DNA of 64,000 bases from Rhynchospora pubera (taxonomy: Eukaryota; Streptophyta; Magnoliopsida; Poales; Cyperaceae), in assembly GCA_028095005.1 (NCBI GenBank), contig CM051463.1, forward strand, positions 64,828,251-64,892,250. The letters are read 5' to 3'. The position numbers were made by a program, and so were the translations under genes. Shown here piece by piece: positions 1 to 9,359 of the stretch. Each line of letters begins with the position of its first letter. Within the stretch, counting starts at the first letter, position 1. Below the pieces are notes generated by a model, which was not told the DNA's origin, did not search any database, and saw only the letters and a program-made list of their open reading frames with translations.

Positions 1-3000
1 CACCCATAAGCAGTCATTGCTGTGTGAGTGGGATATCAGAGCACTTGCAAGCATGTGAGAATAGCACAAAACGGATTTTTTTTTTTTTTATCTTTCCCTT
101 TTATTAAAAGAAACTTGAGAATGAAAGAGTAAATTGATTATTGAATCAAGCAATTTTCTGCCTAAAATAAATGCAGAGCCAAAGTAGGTTCAGCGAATTT
201 GATCAGCTGATAAATTAATTCAACAGCCGAAGCATTGGATCCAGCAAGCTCTATATAGCAATTGTCCTTCCAAAAATTGAAAATACCACATGAAAAAAGC
301 AAGGACTTCAATTTGCAGTGAAGTTCTATATAAATGAACCTTGAACAAAAATTTGAAGTTTTCAAATATGTTAGTAATGCTATATTATTTACGTCCTGAT
401 TGTCTAATTATAATCGGATGGCTTTGTGTTTTATACTTATTTTCTCATTTAATAAATGATATATTGTGTTCTTGATTCATTACAAACTCTTAAAAATATA
501 CAAGTTTTTTTTTATATTCTTTTACATAACTTTTTTGTACTGCTTATCGTATTATATTGTCTAGATCTTTACCGTTTTAAAAATATTTATTTCTGTTCAA
601 ACTTTGTTAAATATAATATTGCAACAAAATTTCTTTATTTAAGTTTTTTTTTCCAATAATTTTTTTTTCAGAACGGGATTTAAAAAATAATCCAAGTTTA
701 ACCCCCGTGAGTTAGCTGCGTAGGGAGTAGAAATAATGGAATTAAATGGTCTCCAGTTATTCAAAACTACTGTAGTGCACATGAATTAGGGAGTTTTTAA
801 CCTCTTTCGTCTGCCTTATATATAGATAAACAGTGAGCTTGTGCTTTGTAAAACGCTGGGAAACTGGGAAGTTGGTTGAGGAATCTTTGTTCAAGGCATG
901 GGACACCAAGGTAAAGTTCCAGGCCCCATGAGAGGCTGAGAGCACCATATACTATATAATATGCCTCCATTTGTCTCTCTATTTCTGACAAAATTGAGAC
1001 ATCAACACACTTCTCAGCAACTTATAGATTATAATTAAGAGTAAGCTAATTTAGCTTGAAGATCCTCAGTGAAATTAAAAAAAAAAAAAGAATAAATGCG
1101 GTTCACAAAATCTGGTCTGGTCAGATAAAGTGCAACAATATTAAATATTTACCAAAGTTTATGGATGTAAATAAAAATTTTGGGTATCTAGCTATGGCTT
1201 ATGGATGTAAATAAATGCGGTTCACAAAATCTGGCTTATGGATGTAAATAAAAATTTTGGGTCCGTGCCGTTACGGCTCAATTACGAGTCCAATTGTCTT
1301 GATCTTGATTTTTTGACTTTCAATTTTATTAATTGAAAAGGAGAAAAATCAGACTGGACAAATTCCAATTTATCTAAATTTGGTGCATTAACAAGCCATA
1401 GATCTGGTCCTAAAATGACTATGTCTGCTCAATCTTAAACTATCAATTTAAGCTCAATCAATTTTTTGGTCATTTTCAGTCCGCCCGGTAAGATCTATCT
1501 GACAAAAATTATGAACTCAATTTGCTGCTGTTTCAAAATTCAGTCGAGATCATCATTGTCTTATTGGCATGTGAACTAGAACTACTATAGTACAAGTCCT
1601 CGATACAATTAAATTGATTTAATTCAAGACTGTTTTACTTATTATTTACTAGCATTCGGCTAGTTTGTGCTTGTCTAATTATCTTTTTTCTTTTTTATGA
1701 TTGTTTTAATTCAATTATCATATAACATATATTAATTTAATCAATTAGGTGCGTTTGGATGAGAGAAGAAGAAGAGGAAGAAGGAAGATGGGAAGAAAAA
1801 AAATTATAAACAATCCAAACTCTTCACAAAGTTACACACTTCCCAATACTTCTTCCCACTTCTTCCCTTCTTCCCTTCTTCCCACACCTATCCAAACGCA
1901 CCCTTAAGTACTAAATTAATTATTCAATAATGTAAAAAATTACTTTTTTATCTAAGCTAAGGACAATTGATCATTTTGAGTGGAGGTGGTAGATTCGAAA
2001 TGAAAAATTAAGTCCATCTTTATTAGAAAATTATTAGTTTTATTAATTAAGGTGTATGTATCTAGTCCTGCCGGCGTATCAATATGCGGCACTGGCTTCT
2101 CCACTGCTCTGAGAATGGATAAATATTGAATGGGAAATTGGTTAGGAAGAAAAAAATAATTATAGAAAAATGGAAAGTCTACTTTGGGGTGTGAGTTGTT
2201 ACAAGCTTCCTTATAATATGGTTGTGGTTTAGTGTGAATTGGTAGAAGTAGAGCCGTTTTCAATCTGCCCTTTTTTATCCTTTTTTTTTTTTTTTTGCAT
2301 GTGACCAGGAAATATGGGGAGGTTACATTGGACCACTTATATTGCATCATGCATACATTACGTGGCAGGTGAGATCCAGTTTATAAATCTTTTGAGGAAT
2401 GTTTGGGTAGATTATTAACAAAGGATGTTTAATGCTATGTTTTGTATGTTTTTCTGTTAAATTTTTAGGCCGGAGTCGCCTTATCTAAGTTTTTTTTTTT
2501 TATCGCTTGACCGGTGTTTTTAAGCCAAGTAAGTTAGAATAAGAATTCGCTATCGATTAGAATTTTCAATTGTGATGTATTAATTATACTCCTTTTCCAT
2601 CATTTTGTCTAAGTGGCGTTGTAACACAAATTAATATCACACTAACAATTGTCATGGCAATAATTTTCAAAATTTTAGTATGTTATACGGGAAGTTGTAG
2701 CGCTCTGTATATTTACCACAGAGATGACATGTAACATGCACAAAACAATTAATGTGATCAAAACTTTGTCCTATATAAATGAAGGAATGATCGAAGAATA
2801 CAATAATATTGTTTTTGAATTTTTCAAAGCAATTTGCAAAATGGTGGTCCTTAAATATTTTGTGCGTCTTATATAGCAATTTTTTTTGTCTCTACTTTAG
2901 TACACTCATGGAAAATAGTTTGATATTTAATTTGTATTTCGGATTTACTTTTAGTGAATTTCCGTCGAATGTGATACATTCAACGTGTCACAAAATTCAT

Positions 3001-3202
3001 CGTATTTGTAAAAGTTTTTCTCTATATTTAAATTTGGTCAAAGGTAATGATATTTTTCTTGTGATCTCATTAAATACATCATTTTTTTTTTTCTGAAGTA
3101 GAGCAATGTATAACTTCTCTTCTACATGACAATATGTTATGGTTGTGATCCATAAATTCATTCAAGCATATATATATTGTAAATTTATTTTATTCTTAAT
3201 TG
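1..3202. other. Gene-free AT-rich DNA left of the retrotransposon
   Basis: No supported gene is visible. Open frames are short, AT-rich and resemble no family I recognise. The stretch holds one MITE (1748-1903), several homopolymer T or A runs, and a rearranged short repeat. In that repeat a 25-bp segment containing ATGCGGTTCACAAAATCTGG occurs near 1097 and 1216, and a segment containing TTATGGATGTAAATAAAAAT occurs near 1160 and 1238, so a roughly 120-bp stretch has been locally duplicated and shuffled. Confidence 0.6.
1748..1903. mobile_element. MITE copy 1, TIR GGTGCGTTTGGAT, TTA target duplication
   Basis: This 156-bp element has inverted ends GGTGCGTTTGGAT and ATCCAAACGCACC and is flanked by TTA at 1745-1747 and 1904-1906. 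A TTA duplication with GG-starting ends fits the PIF/Harbinger (Tourist) type, which is an inference. The interior is purine-rich on the left and CTTCCC-rich on the right. It is almost identical to the copy at 21879-22035 and related to those near 42413, 48254 and 51990. It has no coding capacity. Confidence 0.75.
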
Positions 3203-3207
3203 ATGAT
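3203..3207. repeat. Target site duplication ATGAT, left
   Basis: ATGAT directly precedes the TG of the left LTR and is repeated at 16613-16617 directly after the CA of the right LTR. A perfect 5-bp duplication is what a Ty3/Gypsy integrase leaves. Confidence 0.95.
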
Positions 3208-3526
3208 TGATATCTCATTTTTATATGCATATTTTGACCATACTTAGCACCAAAATAACACTCAAACCAATATAAATTGTCTCATAATTAACTGTGATTT
3301 TCAGGATATTTGGTACTGCCGCCGCTTCTTTGTTCTTTTGTAGAATTCTCGTGAAGATTGAAGACTAGACACGCAAACAAGACGAATTGGAGCTTAGGTC
3401 ACTGCCAGACGTCTCATTCCTGGCCCACAGACGCATGAAATGGACTAGAGAAGGCCTACAAAGCACCATGCCAAGCCTGGATCTCACATAAATGCTCAGA
3501 CTCCACCTTTCGGCCCAGACCAGCAG

Positions 3527-3564
3527 AATTTCGGTCCGAAATTCTGAAATTTCGGTCCGAAATT
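3527..3564. repeat. Palindrome doublet 1 (T centres, 21-bp spacing), 5' LTR
   Basis: Two perfect copies of AATTTCGGTCCGAAATT, centred at 3535 and 3556. The identical doublet occurs in the 3' LTR. Confidence 0.97.
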
Positions 3565-4453
3565 CCATGTATGGAATGTCTTCTTATGGCAACTCGAAAA
3601 GAAGGAAACCTCTCTCTTGCCCTGGCCGCCTCTGGGATTTTGCTAGGGTATTTATATGCGTTTTTCTTGACCAGAAAGCATCCATTATTCGCTCTAGAAT
3701 ATTTTCCATAATTTGCACTTGTGTTCTTGGCTCTTTTCACGGGATTGGGGATTAGGTCAGAAATTGGACAAGGCGGCAGCACGTCCAGAGTCTCTCTCAT
3801 CGATTCCTTAGCCCTGGGACAGCGATATTCGCAGAGGATATTTTGGTTTACTCTTTTATGCTCATGCTTCGTTATTTCATGGCTTGTATCGTACTTCTTT
3901 ACATGATATTTATTGTTTTAGTTATAAACATGTTAGGCTAAACTTTATTATGATGTTCTAGGGATAGTTAGTAGATAAATTTGGTGAAATATTATGACTT
4001 GATCATTTATGCTATGTTATGTGATGAGTTTTGTTGAGATTGATCTCTTGCTTAGTTAGTTTGATTAATTGTTTTATTGTCTACCTATTGATGTCTGCAG
4101 CACCGTTAGGACATTAGCCAAAATCAATTAATTGAATTGTTAAGTACATGAAATAAACCAACGCTCGAAAGAGGAGGTTAGATGCGACTGATAGGTGCAT
4201 CTTTTATTGATCTGACAGGACCTTAAATATTTCTAGAACCCTGACTTAACTTACTTAAACAATCAGCTTAGGACGAAAGTACACGTTGATTGTTTACGAG
4301 GCGAAAACCAAGTTCCAAACCAAGTTAAAATCGAAATCGTGAAAACTGAGATTATGATTTAGGTCTGGTTGTTAAGTACCCTTTCCATAACATCGTCTAG
4401 AGATATCAAGTTGAAATATTCATTCTAAAGCAATTTCAGTCCAAAGTACTAAG

Positions 4454-4491
4454 AATTTCGGACCGAAATACTTATATTTCGGACCGAAATT
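4454..4491. repeat. Palindrome doublet 2 (A centres, 21-bp spacing), 5' LTR
   Basis: Two copies of the motif with centre A (4462 and 4483), the first with one change in its right arm and the second with one in its left arm. A decayed third copy, AATTTCAGTCCAAAGT with centre near 4440, lies just upstream. Confidence 0.95.
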
Positions 4492-4832
4492 TGCCTCTGT
4501 CTAGACCATAATCGAAGACTTAGGTGCTTTAGAGCCAAATTACTTGAACACTAAAACCCTAGGACATCTCTTGCATTCATTTGGACATTTTAAAACAGAA
4601 AAATCAACCCAAAAATATTTTATAATTATTTTATTAGTTTTCAATTGTTATTTAGTTGTTTCCTTTAAATTAAATCCTCACAATTTTTATTTGTCTAGCT
4701 TTTAAGAAAAACTAAGTCCGGTACTCATTTTTACCGTCCTTTGGGTTCGACCCTTAGCTTTACCAGAACGATTAGTAAGGTAGAACAAGGTTATAAATTC
4801 ATTTGACCTAGGTTATAATTCCCTTATCAAAT

Positions 4833-4850
4833 TGGCGCCGTTGCCGGGGA
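4833..4850 (+). promoter_or_regulatory. Primer binding site, tRNA-Asp type
   Basis: TGGCGCCGTTGCCGGGGA begins three bases after the 5' LTR. This is the primer-site sequence described for Athila and related plant elements, complementary to the 3' end of tRNA-Asp. It marks where minus-strand cDNA synthesis would begin. Confidence 0.9.
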
Positions 4851-4949
4851 CGGTATTGATATCGAGTACTTATTTTAGTATTAAGAGACTAGATTTTCTC
4901 TTTTTATTTAATCTTTTCATTGTTAATCTTCTTACTTTCAGGTTGAGAA

Positions 4950-7900
4950 CTGGCCGGGAAACCAAAGAAAGGCAAGTCAAAGCCCGCAATTGTGCGCAAG
5001 TACTTCACCAGGGGACTTGACTCAGACCCAGAACTTTCGGACCAAGCAACCTCGAGCCAGGCCCACTCCGTAGCTCAATCAACATCCGAGACAGTACAGA
5101 TTTCGGACCGAAATTTCCAAATTTCGGACCGAAATTTTGAGGTGGTGACTGAAACAGCGGGCGAGATGGCAGCCAATCAGGGCCCAGTCAACGTTGAAGC
5201 AGAGGCCCAGCGGCTGGAGAACCTGAGACTTCAGCTCGAACAAAGGGAGGCCAGACTTGCAACCGATCGCGCCAATGTTGAGACTCAAAGGCGAGCACTA
5301 GAAGATGAAAGGCGGCGATGGGAGCAGGATGACGAAAGTGTTCATGGAAATTCAGATGGAGAGGAGCAAGGGGGGCAGAACAGATCTCTCATGGACATTG
5401 CAGCTCCAAAAGCCAGCCACGTGGGTGGCCCTGTGGTGATTCCAGGGATTGAAGCCAACAACATGATAATCACCGCCAACCATGTAGCACTTGTGCAACA
5501 GAATCCGTTCTACGGAGATGACAAAGAGGACCCACACGCTCACTTACAAACTTTTCTTGATTGCACACGTTTGGTTAAAATTAATGGTGTATCCCAACAG
5601 GCCATTAGACTTTTGTTGTTTAGGTTTACTCTTAAGGACCGAGCCATCAAATGGTACAAAACCTTAAAAAGAGGGTCTATTAGGAGTTGGGACCAAATGG
5701 CACAAGCCTTCCTTGATAGGTATTTCTCTGCCGACAGGGCTGACACAATTAGGAAGGAAATCAATAATTTTCACCAAAAGGACAATGAGTCAATGAGAGA
5801 TGCATGGGAACGTTTTAGGGACTTAGAAAACTCTTGTCCACACCATGGTATCCAAGATTGGATGGTGATTAAGGCTTTTCACAGTGGTCTATATGACAAT
5901 ATTAAAATTAACCTTGATTCTCTTTCAGGTGGCGCATTTAAGCGACTGGATGCAGCACAGGCACGAGACAAAATTGATGAATGTGCTAGGAATTACGAGT
6001 GGTATCCGATTCCCAACAACCGCCGCCCGTCTAGCAAGCACCAAGTGAATGAGATCACAACAAGAGACTCGAGGATTGCCGAGCTCGAAGCGGAATTAGC
6101 GGCATATCAGTCACTTCAAGGCACCCACCTAAATTCCAACACTTGTGGAGCATGCGGCGAAGAAGGGCACAATTCCATTGATTGTCCACTTGCGCGAGGA
6201 GGCGGCGATGGGCATCAAGTCAACTCGCTTAACAGCGAACCTTCTTACTTTCCTGGACATATCTTTAGTCGCAGTTACTCTTTGAGTGATCGAGAACAAG
6301 CCAATTGGGCAGACATGAATCACCCTAATTATCACAACAATGAAGATAGACCTTTTGTACCAAGGAACCAGTACAAAAACACCAACCAACCAACTTTGTA
6401 TAAAAATACCCAATTTAACAACAACGGTCGTGACCAACCTTTTCCAAGAAAATCTGTTTACAATAGAGAGGGTGTACCACCGGTTGTCCAAAGCTTTATG
6501 CATGAACAGGGTAAATTTAATCAAATGTTGACTGAGGAACTGAAAACTAACGCTGGAACTTTGAACAGGTTGGAACAAATGATGGAATCACACTTTTCGA
6601 GGCAGCAAGGGAAGCTACCGAGCCAAACAGAGGTGAATCCTAACGCCCAGTGCAAAGCTTTGCACACATTGAGGAGTGGCACGCAATACATGGACCCGCC
6701 AATGCCATTTGAGGCGGACGAGCCACCAAACAGCAAGGGCAGGGAGGTCAAGGAGACGAAGGGGCCATGTTTGGAACAAGGCCTACCTTCCCCACCTCTC
6801 CTGGACTCAACCAACACAACTGGAGCTCAGTTCGGCGCGCAGACAGAGCAACATCACCCAATTGAGCCAAAATTTCGGTCCGAAATTCAGAATTTTCGGT
6901 CCGAAATTTCTGGCCCAGAAGGTGAAAAAGGCCCTCCAGAGAAGAAAAAGGGAGTAAATGCAGTCCCAGAGCCTTCTTACCAGCCCCCTGTACCATTTCC
7001 TAGAAAGTTGGCTAAAGAAAAAGAGGATATCCAGTTCATGCGATTTTGGGAGATGCTAAAGGAGGTCCATATCACCATTCCCTTCTCTGATGTGTTCACT
7101 AGGGTACCCATTTATGCCAAATTTCTCAAGGAATTATGCACTGGAAAGAGATCCCTAGAAGAATTGAAGGCGATAGTTCTGACAAGGATGAGCAGTGAGG
7201 CCCTAAAAAGAAAAATGCCACCTAAACTAGGGGATCCAGGGAAGTTTGTTTTGCCTTGTCTTATTGGAAAGGAGTTCATTAAACAAGCACTGTGTGATAT
7301 GGGGGCAAGTGTAAGCCTGATGCCCAAGTCAGTTTTTGAGAGGATAGGATTTGGTGAATTGTTGCCCACAAACATCACAATTCAGCTTGCTGACTCATCA
7401 AAGCGTTTACCCATGGGTGAAATCAAAGACATTCCAGTGCAAGTTGGCAAATTCCTTGTCCCAGGCGACTTTGTGGTGATGGACATGGAAGAAGACAGAG
7501 AGGTTCCAATCATTTTGGGGCGTCCCTTTTTGAGTACCGCAGGGGTGATGATGGATGCCAGAGAAGGCACGATCTTGGTTAGAGTGGGAGGAGAGACGCT
7601 TCGCTTCTCCATCAAGCATGCCATGAAATACCCTAGCGCCAATAACCACCATTGTTGCATGATTGAGGAAACCGAGCCAATTGTTGAAAAATCTCTTGAG
7701 GACCAATATGAAAATGCTCTAATCCTGTATCAAAATTTTCTTTCTGATGTGCAGGAATCCATTGGAGTACAGGAGAGCATGGAGGAGTTTGAAGGCGATC
7801 AGGAAACTGACGAAATTGCCCTGCCAGAGGAAGTCAACTCAGCAGATACCGAAAATTTCGGACCGAAATCCAAAATTTCGGACCGAAATTTAGCACCCCA

Positions 7901-9359
7901 GATCGAATTAAAACCTCTTCCAGCCACTCTCAGGTATGAATTTCTCGATCCAGATCAAAAATTTCCTGTTATTGTTAATTCTGGATTGGATGCAGATCAA
8001 ACAGAGAGACTTTTGGTGGAACTTCGCGCCCACAAAGGTACAATTGGCTACTCTATTGATGATTTAAAGGGTATCGATCCCTCAATTTGCACTCATAGGA
8101 TCCTCTTGGAGGAGGGCCACAAACCATCCATTGAAGGGCAGAGGCGACTCAACCCTAATCTCAAAGAGGTGGTCAAGAAGGAAATCCTCAAACTCCTTGA
8201 TGCAGGCATTATTTATCCAATCTCAGATAGCAAATGGGTGAGCCCAGTGCATGTAGTGCCCAAGAAGGGAGGAACAACAGTGGTGAAGAACGAAAAAGAT
8301 GAGATGATTCAGACAAGAATGGTGACTGGATGGAGGATGTGTATCGACTATCGCAAGCTCAACACCGCTACGCGAAAGGATCATTTTCCACTTCCATTTG
8401 TTGACCAACTGCTTGAAAGACTTGCTAATCACTCTTACTTTTGTTATTTAGATGGTTATTCTGGTTTCTTTCAAATCCCTATCCATCCAAATGACCAAGA
8501 AAAAACCACTTTTACCCGTCCCTATGGTACTTATGCATATAGGCGTATGCCTTTTGGTCTTTGTAATGCACCTGCAACCTTTCAAAGGGCAATGATGGCC
8601 ATCTTTTCGGATTTTATTGAAAAAGAAATGGAGGTGTTTATGGATGATTTCTCTGTTTATGGCACTTGCTTTGATTCATGCTTAGCTAACCTTTCTAAAA
8701 TCTTGCAGAGATGTGAAGAAGTTAACTTGGTTTTGAATTGGGAAAAGTGTCATTTCATGGTGCAACAAGGGGTCGTGCTTGGACACGTGGTCACATCAAG
8801 GGGGATAGAGGTTGACAGGGCTAAGATTGAGGTGATAGAAAAGCTTGACATGCCAAAGAGTGTGAAGGATGTTAGGAGTTTCTTAGGACACGCTGGATTC
8901 TATCGTCGATTCATCAAAGATTTTTCTAAAATTGCTAAACCTTTAACAAACCTCTTGATTAAAGACAATGAATTTATTGTAACTGATGACTGTCTTGATG
9001 CTTTTTGTAGGTTAAAGGAAGCCTTAATCTCAGCCCCTATCTTACAACCACCTGACTGGAGCCAACCATTCGAGCTTATGTGTGACGCGAGCGATTATGC
9101 AGTTGGAGCGGTCCTTGGGCAGCGCAAAGACAAGAGGCCAGTGGCTATTTACTATGCTAGCAAGGTGCTGGACCCTGCCCAAGTCAACTACACGACCACG
9201 GAGAAGGAACTTCTTGCCATCGTCTTCGCGCTTGACAAGTTCAGATCCTATCTCGTTGGTTCCAAGGTGATCGTGTACACAGACCATGCAGCAATTCGCT
9301 ACCTCCTCAGCAAAAAGGATGCCAAGCCTAGGCTGATTCGTTGGGTGCTACTTTTGTAA
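4950..9359 (+). CDS. gag-pol: gag-protease-reverse transcriptase-RNase H part of the polyprotein, ended by an in-frame TAA
   Basis: The frame is open from 4947. The likely original start is at 4950, where CTG stands in front of a lysine-rich segment; the next in-frame ATG is only at 5166. In order it encodes a coiled-coil-prone region (about 5190-5330), a retrotransposon gag domain (about 5500-5990), a CCHC zinc knuckle C-x2-C-x4-H-x4-C (6144-6185), an aspartic protease with DMGAS (7296-7310), a reverse transcriptase with FMDD (8637-8648), and an RNase H with its first Asp at 9084-9086 and a YTDH motif near 9280. The frame stops at TAA 9357-9359; the same frame stays open beyond it to 10919. 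Three palindrome doublets are translated inside. The family is clear; activity is unlikely unless the stop is read through. Confidence 0.93.
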   Translation: MAGKPKKGKSKPAIVRKYFTRGLDSDPELSDQATSSQAHSVAQSTSETVQISDRNFQISDRNFEVVTETAGEMAANQGPVNVEAEAQRLENLRLQLEQREARLATDRANVETQRRALEDERRRWEQDDESVHGNSDGEEQGGQNRSLMDIAAPKASHVGGPVVIPGIEANNMIITANHVALVQQNPFYGDDKEDPHAHLQTFLDCTRLVKINGVSQQAIRLLLFRFTLKDRAIKWYKTLKRGSIRSWDQMAQAFLDRYFSADRADTIRKEINNFHQKDNESMRDAWERFRDLENSCPHHGIQDWMVIKAFHSGLYDNIKINLDSLSGGAFKRLDAAQARDKIDECARNYEWYPIPNNRRPSSKHQVNEITTRDSRIAELEAELAAYQSLQGTHLNSNTCGACGEEGHNSIDCPLARGGGDGHQVNSLNSEPSYFPGHIFSRSYSLSDREQANWADMNHPNYHNNEDRPFVPRNQYKNTNQPTLYKNTQFNNNGRDQPFPRKSVYNREGVPPVVQSFMHEQGKFNQMLTEELKTNAGTLNRLEQMMESHFSRQQGKLPSQTEVNPNAQCKALHTLRSGTQYMDPPMPFEADEPPNSKGREVKETKGPCLEQGLPSPPLLDSTNTTGAQFGAQTEQHHPIEPKFRSEIQNFRSEISGPEGEKGPPEKKKGVNAVPEPSYQPPVPFPRKLAKEKEDIQFMRFWEMLKEVHITIPFSDVFTRVPIYAKFLKELCTGKRSLEELKAIVLTRMSSEALKRKMPPKLGDPGKFVLPCLIGKEFIKQALCDMGASVSLMPKSVFERIGFGELLPTNITIQLADSSKRLPMGEIKDIPVQVGKFLVPGDFVVMDMEEDREVPIILGRPFLSTAGVMMDAREGTILVRVGGETLRFSIKHAMKYPSANNHHCCMIEETEPIVEKSLEDQYENALILYQNFLSDVQESIGVQESMEEFEGDQETDEIALPEEVNSADTENFGPKSKISDRNLAPQIELKPLPATLRYEFLDPDQKFPVIVNSGLDADQTERLLVELRAHKGTIGYSIDDLKGIDPSICTHRILLEEGHKPSIEGQRRLNPNLKEVVKKEILKLLDAGIIYPISDSKWVSPVHVVPKKGGTTVVKNEKDEMIQTRMVTGWRMCIDYRKLNTATRKDHFPLPFVDQLLERLANHSYFCYLDGYSGFFQIPIHPNDQEKTTFTRPYGTYAYRRMPFGLCNAPATFQRAMMAIFSDFIEKEMEVFMDDFSVYGTCFDSCLANLSKILQRCEEVNLVLNWEKCHFMVQQGVVLGHVVTSRGIEVDRAKIEVIEKLDMPKSVKDVRSFLGHAGFYRRFIKDFSKIAKPLTNLLIKDNEFIVTDDCLDAFCRLKEALISAPILQPPDWSQPFELMCDASDYAVGAVLGQRKDKRPVAIYYASKVLDPAQVNYTTTEKELLAIVFALDKFRSYLVGSKVIVYTDHAAIRYLLSKKDAKPRLIRWVLLL
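5100..5136. repeat. Palindrome doublet 3 (A centres, 21-bp spacing), gag N-terminus
   Basis: Centres at 5107 and 5128. Read in the gag frame it gives ISDRNFQISDRNF. It lies between the basic N-terminus and the coiled-coil segment. Confidence 0.95.
6871..6908. repeat. Palindrome doublet 4 (T centres, 21-bp spacing), gag-protease linker
   Basis: Centres at 6879 and 6900. In frame it reads FRSEIQNFRSEI. It lies between the zinc knuckle and the protease. Confidence 0.95.
7854..7890. repeat. Palindrome doublet 5 (A centres, 20-bp spacing), protease-RT linker
   Basis: Centres at 7862 and 7882, one base closer than usual. The two copies are therefore read in different frames; only the second gives ISDRN. 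The reading frame of pol is nevertheless intact across it. Confidence 0.93.

Larger units (their letters stand above)
3208..4829 (+). repeat. 5' long terminal repeat
   Basis: This 1,622-bp LTR starts TGATATC and ends CTTATCA (TG...CA). It matches 14991-16612 at an offset of 11,783 with a single difference at 4819. Two palindrome doublets lie inside, at 3527-3564 and 4454-4491. Promoter and transcription start are not obvious; a TATTTATATGC segment near 3648-3658 is a possible TATA element. Short ORFs inside the LTR merely read through the doublets and are not thought to be genes. Confidence 0.97.

Noticed and set aside
3365..3906. Small ORFs in the LTR (and their copies at 15148-15689) as genes
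   Set aside because: They read through the palindrome doublet in several frames on both strands and have no recognisable domain.
4832..5020. A 62-codon frame starting at the primer binding site
   Set aside because: Its beginning is the tRNA-binding sequence itself and its end overlaps gag in another frame.
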